64,000 bases of DNA from Agelas oroides (Eukaryota > Porifera > Demospongiae > Agelasida > Agelasidae), in NCBI GenBank assembly GCA_949130485.1, contig OX422184.1, forward strand, positions 10,547,996 to 10,611,995. The letters run 5' to 3'. The notes under the pieces were generated by a model, which ran no database searches, had not been told where the DNA came from, and was given only the letters and a program-made list of their open reading frames with translations. Positions within the stretch are counted from its first letter, which is position 1, and every line of letters starts with the position of its first letter. Shown piece after piece: positions 1 through 10,560 of the stretch. A program made the translations under genes and the position numbers.

Positions 1-481
1 TGCTGGTTGGTCCGGTTCCTGGGGCCTGTCCTCTGAAAATCCTACACAGAATCAGCATAGGACCTGGGTGGGGGTTGGAAGATGGAGGGAAGTGATTAGT
101 GTCAGTAGTTGGGGGAGGTTTGGGAGGAGCGGGGATGCGGGAGTTCCGACTTCTTCCTTTCCTGTTCTTGTTTGGCTTTGTAGATCTTGGTTTGGACTTA
201 GGTTTGGTAGTAGTAGTAGTAGTGGGTGGAGGGGGGTTATGAAGTTTTTCCAGTTTCTTCTCGGACTTCGTTGTCAGGGCTTCTTCGTGCTTGTTCAGGT
301 TCTCCTCAGTCTTCTCCATGGTCTGCTCATGATGGTGGAGTTCCTGTGGAGTGGGGAGAAAGGGGAAGTCAAGATTATCTTTCACTGCTTCTATCTGGGG
401 AGTACGTTCAACGAGTAACTTCTCATAGTGATTAACATCTGAGTGAGGGTTTTTTACATTTGACGGAGGGTTTTGTTCCAT
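1..481 (-). CDS. Unrecognised basic, proline/threonine-rich ORF, open at the window edge
   Basis: Reading the minus strand from an ATG at 481, the frame stays open for 160 codons and runs off the left edge, so this is a partial gene. The first part is charged and heptad-like (motifs VERTPQIEAVKDN and EKTEENLNKHEEALTTK), suggesting a short coiled coil. It is followed by PPPPTTTTTTKPKSKPRS and a Lys/Arg-rich stretch, then a proline-rich tail. No catalytic motif is visible. Charged coiled-coil ORFs of this type often belong to the gag-like or N-terminal part of retroelements, and a Penelope-like element lies about 1 kb away on the other strand, but I cannot assign a family. A short tandem of GTA codons on the plus strand makes the Thr run. 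Confidence 0.4.
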   Translation of the reverse strand, partial: MEQNPPSNVKNPHSDVNHYEKLLVERTPQIEAVKDNLDFPFLPTPQELHHHEQTMEKTEENLNKHEEALTTKSEKKLEKLHNPPPPTTTTTTKPKSKPRSTKPNKNRKGRSRNSRIPAPPKPPPTTDTNHFPPSSNPHPGPMLILCRIFRGQAPGTGPTS

Positions 482-714
482 GTCTCTCGGATGTTGGTTC
501 TAGAAGGCCTGAGGTTCAATCAAAAATTTGTGAACTCAAAAATGAACTTTTAAGCATAGACTACACCTCGAAGGTTGGTTAAAAACAGTTTTCGGATGTG
601 CGGAAGAGGAAAAAAGCATCGTCAATTGAGGGAAGGACTTCAAGTGAAGCTGGGAGTGGCCTATAAAGCTGAGGTGACTGCTAGGCATAGTTGTTTTTTG
701 TATATAAGCAACTG
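482..714. other. No recognised feature
   Basis: Nothing supportable is visible between the leftmost ORF and the minisatellite. Confidence 0.4.
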
Positions 715-1088
715 ACAAAGCTGTTTTAACCGCCGAGGAGGTGCTTTGAAGCTCATGCAAGCTTGTTTAAGTGTCAGGAAAGAGCTCGAAAGCAGTTTTC
801 ACCACTGTAGAGGTCTTATGAGGCATGTGCAAGCCTGTTTATGTGCAGGAAAGACATGAGAAAGCCGTTTTAACCGCCAAGGAGGTGCTCTGATGAACGT
901 GCATAGGAACTCTCGAGAAAGCAGCTTTCACCACTGCGCAGGTCCTGTGAAGTTCGTGCAGGCCTGTTTAAGTGTCAGGAAGGAACGAGAAGGCAGTTTT
1001 CACCACCTGTGAGGCTCGTGCAAGCCTGTTTATGTGCGGGAAAGGCCTGAGAAAGCCGTTTTAACCACTGAGTGGGTGCTGTGGGACC
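715..1088. repeat. Degenerate minisatellite, about six units of 55-72 bp
   Basis: Units share GCAAGCCTGTTTATGTG, then CAGGAAAG, then GAGAAAGCCGTTTTAACC, and end in an AGGTGCT-like block. Unit starts are near 716, 779, 850, 908, 980 and 1040. Two versions alternate (GTTTTAACCGCC and GTTTTCACCACT), giving an approximate two-unit higher order. No coding function is apparent. Confidence 0.65.
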
Positions 1089-1144
1089 GACTCGCTCACC
1101 ATATTCTGCAGCTCTGAGATGAAGATGGTGGGTCATTGATATAG

Positions 1145-1387
1145 GCACACAGATATTTAGTCTCAGTTCCAGACCCAAAACCTACCCCAGCACAGATTGC
1201 TTTCAGTATCACTGAAAGTTCTGTGGCCAGTGTCACTGAAACTGAATCTTCCGTAGAACCCACAGAACCTGAGCTAAATGAACACGAATCAACTGAGCAC
1301 GAATCGGTACAAGTGGACAATCCAGTGTTGAAACGTTATTCACTCAGAAGAAATCCCAAGCCCCCGGAACGATGTCTTTGCCTATGA
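1145..1387 (+). pseudogene. C-terminal tail of an LTR-retrotransposon polyprotein (tentative)
   Basis: After a stop at 1142-1144 the frame is open for about 80 codons and ends at TGA 1385-1387. It is Ser/Thr/Glu-rich (TETESSVEPTEPELNEHES) and ends in the basic motif LKRYSLRRNPKPPERC. A linker ending in RRxRKPPxR-like sequence is common at the very C-terminus of Gypsy and BEL polyproteins. No integrase core precedes it here, so this is at most a truncated tail, and a compositional coincidence cannot be excluded. Confidence 0.3.
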
Positions 1388-2306
1388 CAATGGGAACATT
1401 TCCCTCCCTTCCTCTAATTGGTCGACAGGGTATGCAAGTCCCTATAGCATAAAATGAAATACGTATGCCCAGCTCTTACACTACAACAGCTCATGGCCAC
1501 AACCGGAGGCTCCGTCCCCCCAAAGGAGGACCCCAACAGCACCTACTTCAACATCCTAAGTTCTACATCTAATAGGGTTAACAGTAGATACATAATTAAC
1601 TTAAGCAGTCAACCCCTAAACCCTACCTCTGTGCATCTGTTTAGAAATTGTCTTTCCTAGTCAAGAGAAAAGGATGCAGGTTTATATCATAGTTAATTGC
1701 TAGCCGATCGCCAAAAGTCATCGATCCTTCGCTAATTTTGGAAGTGATCGGTCGATGACTAGCCCAACGACGACATAAAATATACCTCCAATGTAGTAGA
1801 AAGAAAGCAGACAAAGGGAGTTGTATCGTAGTAGAAGATACCACAAACTACATACATAATGGGCTTTCCCACTTACAGGATGCTTATGTCTGAGAGTATA
1901 GGTTGTTTTATAGACAACCTGTATTCCCAGAACTACATAGATAGGCACACTCATTTGTTTTTGAAGCCTCCAAACACCCCTAGGACCGAAAGACGGTTTT
2001 CTAAAGAAAATACACAAAATTCCCCCCAGCATCCGACCTATAGTAAGCGGCTGTAGTGGACCTACGGAAAAGATCTCTGCCCTCTTAGACCACTACCTCA
2101 AGCCTCTAGTACCCCTAATTCCCTCTTACACTAGAGACTCAGGCCATATCATTTCTACCCTAGAAACGACCCCTTTCCCTCAGAACTGCATCTTAGTTAC
2201 CATAGACGTCTCCTCCCTCTACCTTAACATCCCATAGGACGAAGGCAATTCTGAGTGCCTTCGCTCTTTGGAAGACTGGGATCTTCTCCCATTGCCCTGA
2301 GATATT

Positions 2307-3041
2307 ATGCAAACACTCTTTGACATAGTTCTCAAGTGCAATGTTTTCTCTTTCCACACACACATCTACCAACAAATACAGGGAACGGCAATGGGCACCA
2401 AGATGGCCCCCTCCTACGCCAACATCTTCATGGACTCCCTGGAGAGACAGTTCCTCGAGAGTGAGCCCCTTCAACTGGCCCTCTGGAAGTGTTACATCAA
2501 CGACATCCTCTGTGTATGGTCAGGTTTGAGGGAGTCTCTAGAGGCTTTCCTGTGCAGACTCAATTCCTGCCACCCGACCATACACTTCACATGGACCATC
2601 TCCACGGAGAGTGTTGAGTTCCTAGACATAAGGATCTACAAGGGAAGCAGATTTAGAGAAACTGGTATCCTCGATGTTCAAACCCATTTTAAACCCACTA
2701 ACACCTTCCAGTATCTTCACTTCTCCTCTTCTCACCCTAAGGGAGTGTTTAAGGGCTTGGTGAAGGGTGAGGCCATTCAGTTCCTTAGGTCCAACTCAAG
2801 CCAGGACAACTACAAAAGAACAATCTCAACCTTTAGGCACCACCTACACTGTAAGGGGTACCCTAAAGGTTTTGTTGACCCACTCCTCTCCACAGTTCCA
2901 TACTCCCTTAGGAACAACTACATCCAACCTCTTCCTACCCCTAACCTCAACCTCTCCTCTAGCCTTAATATCACACCTAACCCCATCACCCCCAGATTCA
3001 TCACTCCTTACTCCCTTTCACTTACCTCTATCAAACTCTAA
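2307..3041 (+). pseudogene. Penelope-like reverse transcriptase, palm and thumb region
   Basis: This 244-codon frame contains the palm B motif QGTAMGTKMAPSYANIFMD (residues about 25-43) and motif C as CYINDILCVW (residues about 72-81). Motif A, LVTIDVSSLYLNIP, lies just upstream (2193-2235) and is separated by an in-frame stop where YTHIP-like sequence is usual. In PLEs motif C normally reads YIDD; here the first Asp is Asn, which should abolish catalysis. EFLDIRIY and FKPTNTFQYLHFSSSHP further on are typical conserved PLE blocks after motif C. Upstream stops and the YIND change mark it as dead. Confidence 0.8.
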
Positions 3042-3189
3042 CTCATCATTGGGACCTTATCTCTAAGGACACAAACCTCACACAACTCTTCTCCACAGCT
3101 TTGCTTCAGACGAGAAAAGGCAGTCTTCAACCACCTAGTCTCTGCTAAGACACCTCTCCCTACAGCCGACGTTCCACTGCATATAAGTA

Positions 3190-3596
3190 TTGCCAGAAGA
3201 GTAAAACCGTGTAATCACCCACTTTGTCTCACCTGCCCTAAACTACTTTCCTGCAACGTCATCCATTCTAGCATTGCACATCAACCCTTCTACCTCACTG
3301 ATACCTTCACCTGTAAAAGCACTAGCCTCATCTACTGCATAATTTGTTCTAAATGTTCTAAAATGTATATAGGACAAACTTCTAAATCTCTACTAAATCG
3401 CTTTGGCCACCATAGATCTGCAGCAAAGAAGAGGAAGAGCACCTGGCCCATCTACCGCCACTTCAGCTCCACAGGACACAGCTTCGAGACCCACGCGAGA
3501 ATCCTGCACCTTGAACACTGCCCCCCTAACCAGCTCCTATCTCGTGAGATACATTTCCTCCACTCTTCTTTTCTGGTACTCTTGTCCCATGTATAG
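3190..3596 (+). pseudogene. GIY-YIG endonuclease domain of the Penelope-like element
   Basis: The frame runs from a Cys-rich linker (CNHPLCLTCPK and CNVIHSS) into the nuclease. LIYCIICSKCSKMYIGQT is the GIY-YIG core, with the first motif read as LIY and the second as YIG. RFGHHRSAAKK carries the following basic/His block, and HFSSTGHSFE is the usual next conserved element. The domain nicks target DNA to prime reverse transcription. It ends in a stop near 3594 after a normal length. It is not in the same uninterrupted frame as the reverse transcriptase. Confidence 0.75.
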
Positions 3597-3887
3597 TCTT
3601 GTGTCAAAGCTTTCTTACCTCTTTTCATGTATCATCTCTTGTCAGACAGCCATGGTATATAAAGACTCACCTCACAGTCACCAGTCATCTCCTGAAGAAG
3701 ACTCATCTCGAAGTCGAAATATTGTGAGATTACAAGTTTATTTAAGCCACTCGGCTGTCTACTGTTAAAGTGTCTACTGCAGACGCGGACCGCCTGCAGC
3801 AACGATGGACACGCCAGCTACTTCGTGGAAGCGCCCTGCTTCCTCACCCCTCAACGCTGAAGCTCGCCAGCCTCCCGCTAGTGTCGG

Positions 3888-3985
3888 GAGCATTCCCTGG
3901 CCCTAGCCCTAACCCTGACTGTAACACTAGCCCTAACCATTTGGCTACGAGGCACTGCTGACTGTGGTGCACTGCACTGCCTTTA
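3888..3985 (+). repeat. Dispersed repeat with an internal telomere-like CCCTAA tract, copy 1
   Basis: The tract ATTCCCTGGCCCTAGCCCTAACCC, written here as its halves ATTCCCTGGCCC and TAGCCCTAACCC, is followed by TGTAACACTAGCCCTAACCA and by GGCTACGAGGCACTGCTGAC. A second copy of the same block sits at 14424-14522. Telomere-type repeats of TTAGGG class are embedded in a conserved flanking sequence, so this is a repeat family rather than two independent telomere insertions. Confidence 0.6.
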
Positions 3986-4075
3986 ACGCACCAACCATCA
4001 TTACAATATAATGTTACACGATGTAAAGGACGTCTGCTGGTTCAAAGGTGATTTTTCGACCCTCGTCCACAATCA

Positions 4076-4600
4076 TTGAGGGTGGCTGATCCCAATGCCT
4101 TGGAAGATCTTCGATGTGATCTGATAAGTATTGGAGTGCCTAGCGGAATTCTCAGCATCTTAGTTCCATCTGTTCGAAAAGTGGAACATGACCACTGGTG
4201 TTTCTCTGACAAACAGGGACTATACAACATTGCACTGGCTTCCCAACTGATCTGTCTTCATCTATATCAACATAGAGGAGAGGACTAAGGACAACATTCT
4301 GGAAAATCTTAGCCTTACAGCACAGCAAAGAATCGATTTAGAGAAGACAAGAAGCCAGGCCAGTTGTGCTCAAAGGTATGAAGCACGCCGCTGCTGGATT
4401 ACAGGGTGGAAGAAGGTGCTACTACAGACACAGAAACAGTAGCAATTTTACAGTTTTGCATAGAGAGCTGCATGGGTCGGAGTTGGTTGAAGATTATAAG
4501 GATGACAAGAATTATGAAGTGCAATACAGGGGAGATGACACAGGCATAATGATCGATAGAGGCACAAATCAAATTGGTGGAGGAAGCACTTATGGTAAAA
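4076..4600 (+). pseudogene. Decayed ORF, possibly the N-terminal part of a YqaJ-type exonuclease-like transposon protein
   Basis: Open frames at 4076-4288 and about 4260-4560 look coding. The second reads LSLTAQQRIDLEKTRSQAS, then CAQRYEARRCWITGWKK and a hydrophobic segment. In YqaJ-like exonuclease ORFs that are abundant in invertebrate transposons, the pattern is 'E-x-T-R-x-Q-s ... W-x-x-x-R-x-x-R-I-T-a-S-k'. The spacing fits loosely and the key S is replaced. The rest of the nuclease is missing or frame-shifted. I treat the family call as weak. Confidence 0.25.
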
Positions 4601-5320
4601 TGATGAGATAGTTTGTTGGGCTATTTCTATAAGTTACACAGATTCAGTCATCATAATCATCATTGCAGACTTCCCATTCTGCCTCCAGACCATCCATTGC
4701 AACAGTATCCAGGGTCCATGGATGACAATGTGTAGGGAGGAAGGATGGGAGGGCTGGAAAGTAGCAACGGCTCCACATGCCCTAGCCCAGGATCTGAATA
4801 TAAACCACATTAAGAGTGTGGTATATGTTGAGATGCTGAGTTTGCTACACTAAGATAACTCTACAACCAATCCAGTGACATTTACACACTGGTGGGCACT
4901 TAAATATAGGCTTGCAAGTTACTCTGAATGGTCCAGGCAGAACAAATTTTTGTGAGGGCGTGTCAATTGAGTCGCAAGCAGTTACGTTGACAAAAGCCAT
5001 TCGTACGCAGTCTAGTCTTGCCTGACACCGTGCAAAAGTAGATTTTATTTTCGTAAAGCAAAGGTACCCTTCTATACAAATGGGCGCAAGTCCGGCTTGA
5101 ATCAACCATGGTTGGAGATAGCTGCCTGTTGTAAAAGGCAGGAAGTAAGCGGCATGCTAATTACACGTTGGAATGAAGCCTCCCTGGTACCTCCTGTTTC
5201 GACTTTTATTTGGACCGCTGGCTTAACGACTGTGTGGTAATTACAGTGAACCCATTCTCTCCAGGAATGGAGAAACGTGAGGGTAGGGGAGATGAGTCTG
5301 TCCCTCCCTCCCTTCCTCCC
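4601..5320. other. No recognised gene
   Basis: I see no coding, RNA or repeat signature I can defend in this stretch. Confidence 0.35.
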
Positions 5321-5322
5321 CC

Positions 5323-5914
5323 CCCACCCATTTCCTCCTGAACAACTAGTCTTATGCCCAGCCCATAAATCCCTCCTTGCAAAAGTGCATGCTAGTCACC
5401 TTCTTTTCCCTCTTTATTTTTTTCCTTCTCACTGACTTTGACTTAGGCTAAGGTCTGACTGTCAGGTCTGGAGCATGTTAAACATCTGAGCGTCACGCAC
5501 CTCGTGCTTTGCGCTCGCCGCGCCCTCCCCATCAAACATGCCAGCTTGGTATCCGCCTCGGCTGGATCCCTGGCAGCTCAGCCTTAAGTACTCGAATTCG
5601 GCCACTGAGTTGCCGAGTGACTTTGGTAGCTCAGTTGGTTAGAGCATGGCAGGCCATTTGCCAGGTCGCGGGTTCGAGTCCCTCCCTGAGTCACTGTCAC
5701 TTCCTTTTCCCTCTTTATTTTCACTCTTTATTTCTTCCTTCTCACTGACTTTGACTTAGGCTAAGGTCTACAGTCAGGTCTGGAGCATGTTAAAACATCT
5801 GATTGTCACGCGCCTCGCGCTTCGCGCTCGCCGCGTCCCCCCCCCATTTCCTCCTGAACACCTAGTCTTATGCCCAGCACATAAATCCCTCCTTGCAAAA
5901 GTGCATGCTAGCCC
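5323..5914 (+). repeat. Local duplication flanking a tRNA-headed SINE
   Basis: Two blocks occur twice in mirror order X-Y-tRNA-Y'-X'. X (5323-5395 and about 5840-5914) begins CCATTTCCTCCTGAACA and contains CTAGTCTTATGCCCAGC. Y (5398-5525 and 5697-5838) contains CTCACTGACTTTGACTTAGG and GGTCTGGAGCATGTTA, and ends TTCGCGCTCGCCGCG. All copies are in the same orientation, so this is a tandem duplication in which the tRNA-like head lies between two SINE-body copies. The X' copy overlaps the MITE at 5863-5980. Confidence 0.6.
5617..5694 (+). tRNA. tRNA-like head of a SINE (pseudo-tRNA)
   Basis: The sequence folds as a cloverleaf: acceptor GTGACTT pairing with GAGTCAC, D arm GCTC-AGTTGGTTA-GAGC, anticodon stem TGGCA-TGCCA, and T loop TTCGAGT. 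Pol III box A (TAGCTCAGTTGG, 5627-5638) and box B (GGTTCGAGTCC, 5671-5681) are intact. The anticodon loop reads GGCCATT, lacking the usual U at position 33, and the T stem has a mismatch, so a functional tRNA is unlikely. The downstream Y block is repeated nearby, supporting a tRNA-derived SINE. Confidence 0.55.
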
Positions 5915-5980
5915 AACAATTCAACTGAGTACACCAGACCATTTTTCCTTGTAAAAGGGTGGGGTCTGGGGACGAGACTA
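5863..5980. mobile_element. 118 bp MITE with perfect 9 bp target-site duplication
   Basis: The ends TAGTCTTATGCCCAG and, inverted, TAGTCTCGTCCCCAG are terminal inverted repeats (TIRs). The direct repeat CTGAACACC occurs at 5854-5862 and 5981-5989. End sequence and 9 bp duplication match the Mutator-like set elsewhere in this window (10927-11333, 48582-49206). A truncated left half of the same element is at about 5347-5393. Confidence 0.75.
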
Positions 5981-6357
5981 CTGAACACCTGGGAACAGAA
6001 GTGATGTGTACTGGTAGAGGAGGATTAATCCATGCAGCAGGCAATCCCCCACCTAGATCAGTCCCAGGCACTGCGATGGTAGCTAACCACCACCAACCAT
6101 CTCATTCTGTGTCAGTGTGCCTGTATTGTCACTTAGGAGGTACCCTAACTTAACTCTCCTGAACTCCTAAGGAATGGTGCTGGTACCAAGGGTGTCCGGA
6201 ATTGCCTTGTCCCTCCGGATCATCCATGAGTAATACCACCTTTCCGATGTGCAGGTTCACACAAAGGCTGTGTGATATGTGTGTGTGGGATGGTGAGAGC
6301 TTCATTTACTGAACACATCTCTGCGTACGTAATAGTTTAGCCGATGCATGTGCCCAA

Positions 6358-6402
6358 GTACACACAAATACACACACATATACACACATACACATACAGC
6401 AC
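6358..6402. repeat. AC-rich microsatellite
   Basis: Irregular ACACAC/ATACACAC tract. Confidence 0.6.
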
Positions 6403-6453
6403 ATACCTTAAAACTGCAAACTTAGTTGGATGTGCATTCCTCACAGTCTAGTC

Positions 6454-7260
6454 TCAGCAGCTTTTGCTGCCCCTTTTTCGATAGTTGAGTGTAAACGTAT
6501 GTAGTACCTGTTTTGCCACTTCGATTATTTCTGATTCAGTGGGAGTGCATGTTTGAAGAAGCTCTTGCTTTGTTGCTAATGAAGCGCTGCTATCAAACTC
6601 AATCCTTCTGGTATAGAAGGATTTGTTCAGGTCAACACCAGAAAGCATCTCCAATCAGTATATCTCCCTCTTCAATTTTTAATGTCCAGCTGGTGGGTCC
6701 AGTTTACCTGTTGATCATCACTCGATGTTTTGGCCTCATCAAGAAGGGCATCCTTCTCAAATGGTATGTTCTCAAGTGATGTACCATGTATTCGGGAGGA
6801 ACACCTAGATTTGTATCTAGTTCTTTCGGCTGCCTCTTCAGGAGTTTCAAAAGCTTCTAACAGTCTAATGCTATTGTACTTCCTGAACGAAAGGCGGTTT
6901 TGAAAGAGGTCATGGTCTCTCTTGTGGAGTTCAGACTCAATTGCATGTTTGACTTCCCTTAACCGCCCCCTGTTTTCCTTCTTTTTTTTTTGCTGCTGGT
7001 GTTTTCATTTTAGTTACTCCAGCTATCGGAGTGCTTTGTAAAACATCAGCCAGAGACCGCCCTGTTAGCTCCTTGCATGTAGGTTCAAGCTGGGTTACTA
7101 TGTCCTGGCCAACTTTTCGTGCTAGCTTTGCTGGAGGTATTTGGACGTGTGGTCTAGCAGTGATTGTGATTTGTACTGCATTTCTCTCACTCAGTGCTCT
7201 CTTTCTACCTGGAAATGCACGTGTCTGTGCAGCAAAGAAGCTAGGACATGAGTTACACTC
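6454..7260 (-). pseudogene. Unrecognised transposon-type ORF with frameshifts
   Basis: On the minus strand a coding-looking reading proceeds from about 7200 downward through three frames. Segments include ITARPHVQIPPAKLARKVGQD, ESELHKRDHDLFQNRLSFRK, SIRLLEAFETPEEAAERTR, and SSDDQQVNWTHQLD, ending with GVDLNKSFYTRRIEFDSS and a stop near 6454. I have the impression of similar 'LRLIEAFETP...INWS' ORFs in repetitive sponge and coral proteins, but cannot name a domain. The last segment (66 codons) is a clean frame. Neighbouring piggyBac-type MITE and lack of splice signals argue for a mobile-element origin. Confidence 0.4.
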
Positions 7261-7426
7261 TGTGAGGGAGTGCTGGAGCTTTTGAGAGGTAACTTTTTCC
7301 AGCTATTGTGAGAGAAAGTGGCAATGTATTTATGGAGCATTTCTTGGGGATGCCATAACACGAGTGAAACCACAGTGGATGCAGAGTGTCATTTGTAGAA
7401 ATGCATGAGTCAAATAGGTATAGGCT

Positions 7427-7941
7427 TTAACTCTTTAACAACCGTAGGCTATTTACTGGAAGTGTTTATTAGGCTATGTATACCTTCCATGGTCCGTATT
7501 TTCACTTCTGCTTGGATCTAGCACCGGAAACTTGACTCAAAGCTTTATTGGCATGTTCTCTGTAGGTTCATGACCTTGGACACACCCACTCATTAGAAAG
7601 CGTTCTATAGTCAGGGCCCTCCAACCACAGAACGCTCCTCCGGACTAAAAGCTGCCTAAAATGCCAGAAATGGAGTCCCTACAAGGTGAAAGGAGTGTTT
7701 TCTACACCCGTTTGTGCAAGAAAGCAGACAAATGGCCCACCCCGCATTGACCAAGGCTTTTCTACAGGCAGCTGCAACCGCCGACATGCACTGTCAGCCA
7801 GAGCGGTGCACCCACCCACCTCCCCCTGTCCCACGCTTTCTGCTAGCGCAGAACCTATCTGCAAAACAGATTGCGCCAACTGATAACATGCGGCCAAAAT
7901 CTGACGACGCCATATGGCGTCATCGGTTGTTAAAGGGTTAA
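7427..7941. mobile_element. piggyBac-type MITE (TTAA-flanked), full length
   Basis: The element is bounded by TTAA at 7427-7430 and 7938-7941. The inverted ends read CTCTTTAACAACCG and, on the other strand, CCCTTTAACAACCG. TTAA duplication with CCC-starting TIRs is characteristic of piggyBac. It has no transposase ORF. A second copy, missing the right end, is at 51031-51455. Confidence 0.75.
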
Positions 7942-9315
7942 GTAGTGCTGCGAAAGTTTGAATTATTAGTTTGATCCTGCTGTTGAGAGTGTACTCTTTT
8001 TAACCTCAGTTAATGGGAATACCGTACTCACTCGACTCGACATTATACCCCCTTTGATTATAAGCCCCCCCTTCCGTTTTGTACAAATTTGTTGCGGAGC
8101 TATTTATCTCCAATTTAAGCCCCCCCCCCATTAGAGTAGGAAAGCCTGGGCAATGTCATCTCATGCAGTGATGTTCCAGACCAAATTTTTCATGCACCCC
8201 CTGCAACCTTGCAAAAATAGGGCCTGGACTGGGGAAACTAATTACAAAGGCTATCAGCTGTTGTCGCCCCAATCAGATTGCTCAGGGAAGTAAATTGTAA
8301 TCACAAACAGCTTGCAGATTTTTGGGCGCCAAGACTTGCGCTACTAGTAACTAGTAATGCTATTTGACGAGGCTGCAGGGTGCACCTGAAAACCTTAGCA
8401 CCTTACCATCTTGTTTCATATCTGTTTGTACTTGACTTACCGCATATTTGCTTTGAATAAGTACAAATACGTCGCTTCCAGGATTGCTTACAGAAAATGC
8501 TAAAACTTTCTGGAAGGAGGTGGGTTTGTTTCATATGTTTGTGCTATGGCATGCGTTATGCCACAGCACTATTCAGAATCGACGGTAATCAGCGTCATTC
8601 AGGAAAACTGGGGGGAATTGCTAGTTCTTCCAGATATTTACAAGTATGTTACCATTAGCTTAACCTGTACAGCAAGTTTGGTAGTGGACAAGAGTTGCCT
8701 TCTGCTCCGCCTTTTGTGGTATATTTTCAAATATTAGCGTAATTGATGTCAGCGGTAATTGATAGCCACGCCCAAAATCGCGGTTTCCATCACTGGCTAG
8801 AAATATGTAATCTACCCCCCGTCATCTCCCGTGATGATTTGACTGACTGGAGCAGCGCTGAACCTCTGCAACCTGGAAGCCATTCCAACCTCTTAGCGTA
8901 GCTAATTGTGGTTTAGACAGCTGACCAATGATTGCATTTTAGTGCAAATTTTTTGTATAGCAATGAATATTCATTTGTGCATGTGCGGCTTCCCATAGGT
9001 GTAAGGAATGTACTTGTCGCGGTGGGTAAGCCCCTACGCCCGAGGCGAGTGACAGAAGTAATGGTGAGTATACCCATTATTATGTCAATAACGCCATACA
9101 GTGTCATTGGGTGTTAAGCAAACTTTTATGAAGTTCCATGGATCTGTGGTGGGGTAGACCGGACCCCTCCCTTTTCTCACCACACCCATACAGAAAGGGT
9201 CTGGAGCCAACTAGCCTGGAATAGGACTGGCTTGTCTGTTTGTGTAGTCCGTCCCCTGGTGTACCCTGAAAAGTGTCCCAGGGGAAGGCTTTTCACTCCC
9301 AGACAAAGATAACCT
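7942..9315. other. No recognised gene; scattered MITE debris
   Basis: About 1.4 kb with fragments of C-rich ends such as ATTATACCCCCTTTG and TAAGCCCCCC near 8040-8130, resembling the MITE at 55918. No coding frame is convincing. Confidence 0.35.
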
Positions 9316-9546
9316 CTACAATACTCTTGTTGGCTTGATGAAAGAGCTTGCGACTGATGATATTGTTTCTCGTCCCACGCCCGCATGCTTGTTCACTTCC
9401 CCTGGGATGTCCAGAAGGCTAAGAGGTTCATATAGATTGCTCTTTTGGAGTGCTTCTTGCAGTGGTAGAAGACTACTGGGGTTAGGAATCAGCTTGCTTG
9501 CAGCATGTCTTGCTGTGTCAATGAAAGAACACGTAACTCTGAGCAA
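9316..9546 (-). CDS. Unrecognised coding-looking frame, possible exon
   Basis: A 76-codon minus frame (CSFIDTARHAASKLIPNPSS, LYEPLSLLDIPGEVNKHAGV) has an ordinary amino-acid composition. It lies just outside the 9653-12852 nested element. No splice site or domain settles its identity, and chance openness is possible. Confidence 0.2.
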   Translation of the reverse strand: MLRVTCSFIDTARHAASKLIPNPSSLLPLQEALQKSNLYEPLSLLDIPGEVNKHAGVGRETISSVASSFIKPTRVL

Positions 9547-10099
9547 CTCACATTTTCTCGCGTTCTTTTACGGTGCTTATGTTGCTGAGGGCAGTTATAC
9601 ATCGATGGGCACCATACTACAATTGCTTAAAATCCACCAGCGATACCAGTAATAGCCTCGTTCCCAGGATCTCCCCTCGCCCCGACGAAATAGAAACGGC
9701 GGAGAAGTACCGGGTACGTAGGTAAGACTTTGGCTATTTACTGTTACCCAATGCTCTGCTTTAAAAATTGCTACGAGGCTATGAAGAAAGACTTGAGTTG
9801 GCTAGCGCTACACTCTGGCATACAAAATAAAATCACAACCACATTTTAAAGCTCCAACATAGCTACACAACAATAAACGAGTCATAACAAAATCTTGAGC
9901 TGAGAGTACTTCACGGCTACTTCGCGGTTAGCCTCGTACCCAGGCTCTCGGTGGGCGGGGGAAAAAGAGCCTGGTATCCACTGTTTGGGCATGCGCTTAA
10001 TTTCCCAGAAATCTTGGGAAATCGGAAACTATCATGTTATATCCGTAAAATCGTGACCTCATAACGTATAGGGTCTCATTACTTTCACGTCGTTTCATG

Positions 10100-10560
10100 T
10101 CCCCCTGTCACATGACCCACTGAGGGGGTGGGGTCAGGGCACGAGCGCACTATGTCTAACCGAGGTTAAACCTGCCACGAAACAGAAATGAAGATGCAGC
10201 CAGCCTGAAACACTACCTGGAAGCTACAACCAGTAATGTCTGATTTCCTCCACGGGCAACCTACAGGACGGTGAAATTCATCTTTGCGCTGGAGGACTGA
10301 GGCACTGTGGGATCAGCACTGAACTAAAATTTTGATGAGTTTGCAACAAAACCTGATGGAGTTGCCTTGATGCCAACCAGCCACGACTGTGAAGATGATG
10401 AATGTGTAGATGGAAGTGCAACAGTATATGTTGCAGGACTTATTGCACCGATTGGAACTTTCAGTAGTACACATGTACAGTTGTTTGTATTTATTTCAGA
10501 GGTCACTGCAGTATCGATCGGTACATATGGAACCAGAGTGTCCTTAGCGTTGTTCCCTGG
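10100..10560. repeat. Interior block shared with 55150-55430 (inverted copy)
   Basis: The region from the GGGGGTGGGGTCAGGGCACG motif through a block containing AACTGTACATGTGTACTACT (in the other orientation) recurs at 55150-55430 on the opposite strand. The minus frame at 10324-10506 shares the peptide TSEINTNNCTCVLLKV with the frame at 55041-55385. I regard it as non-coding element interior that happens to stay open. Confidence 0.55.

Larger units (their letters stand above)
1454..3760 (+). mobile_element. Penelope-like element, decayed (reverse transcriptase plus GIY-YIG endonuclease)
   Basis: Successive plus-strand frames carry a Penelope-like element (PLE) in order: an N-terminal region from about 1480 (KPADKGSCIVV-type motif near 1815), reverse transcriptase from about 2040 to 2900, a Cys-rich linker near 3205-3350 and a GIY-YIG endonuclease to about 3580. 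Frameshifts and stops separate the first third from the longest remaining frame (2307-3041). PLEs are copied by target-primed reverse transcription. The endonuclease at the C-terminus places it among EN-bearing PLEs. The 5' limit is not defined. The 3' limit is placed where retroelement-like sequence fades near 3760. Confidence 0.75.

Noticed and set aside
5617-5694. Functional tRNA gene
   Set aside because: Abnormal anticodon loop (no U33), T-stem mismatch, and SINE-like repeated flanks.
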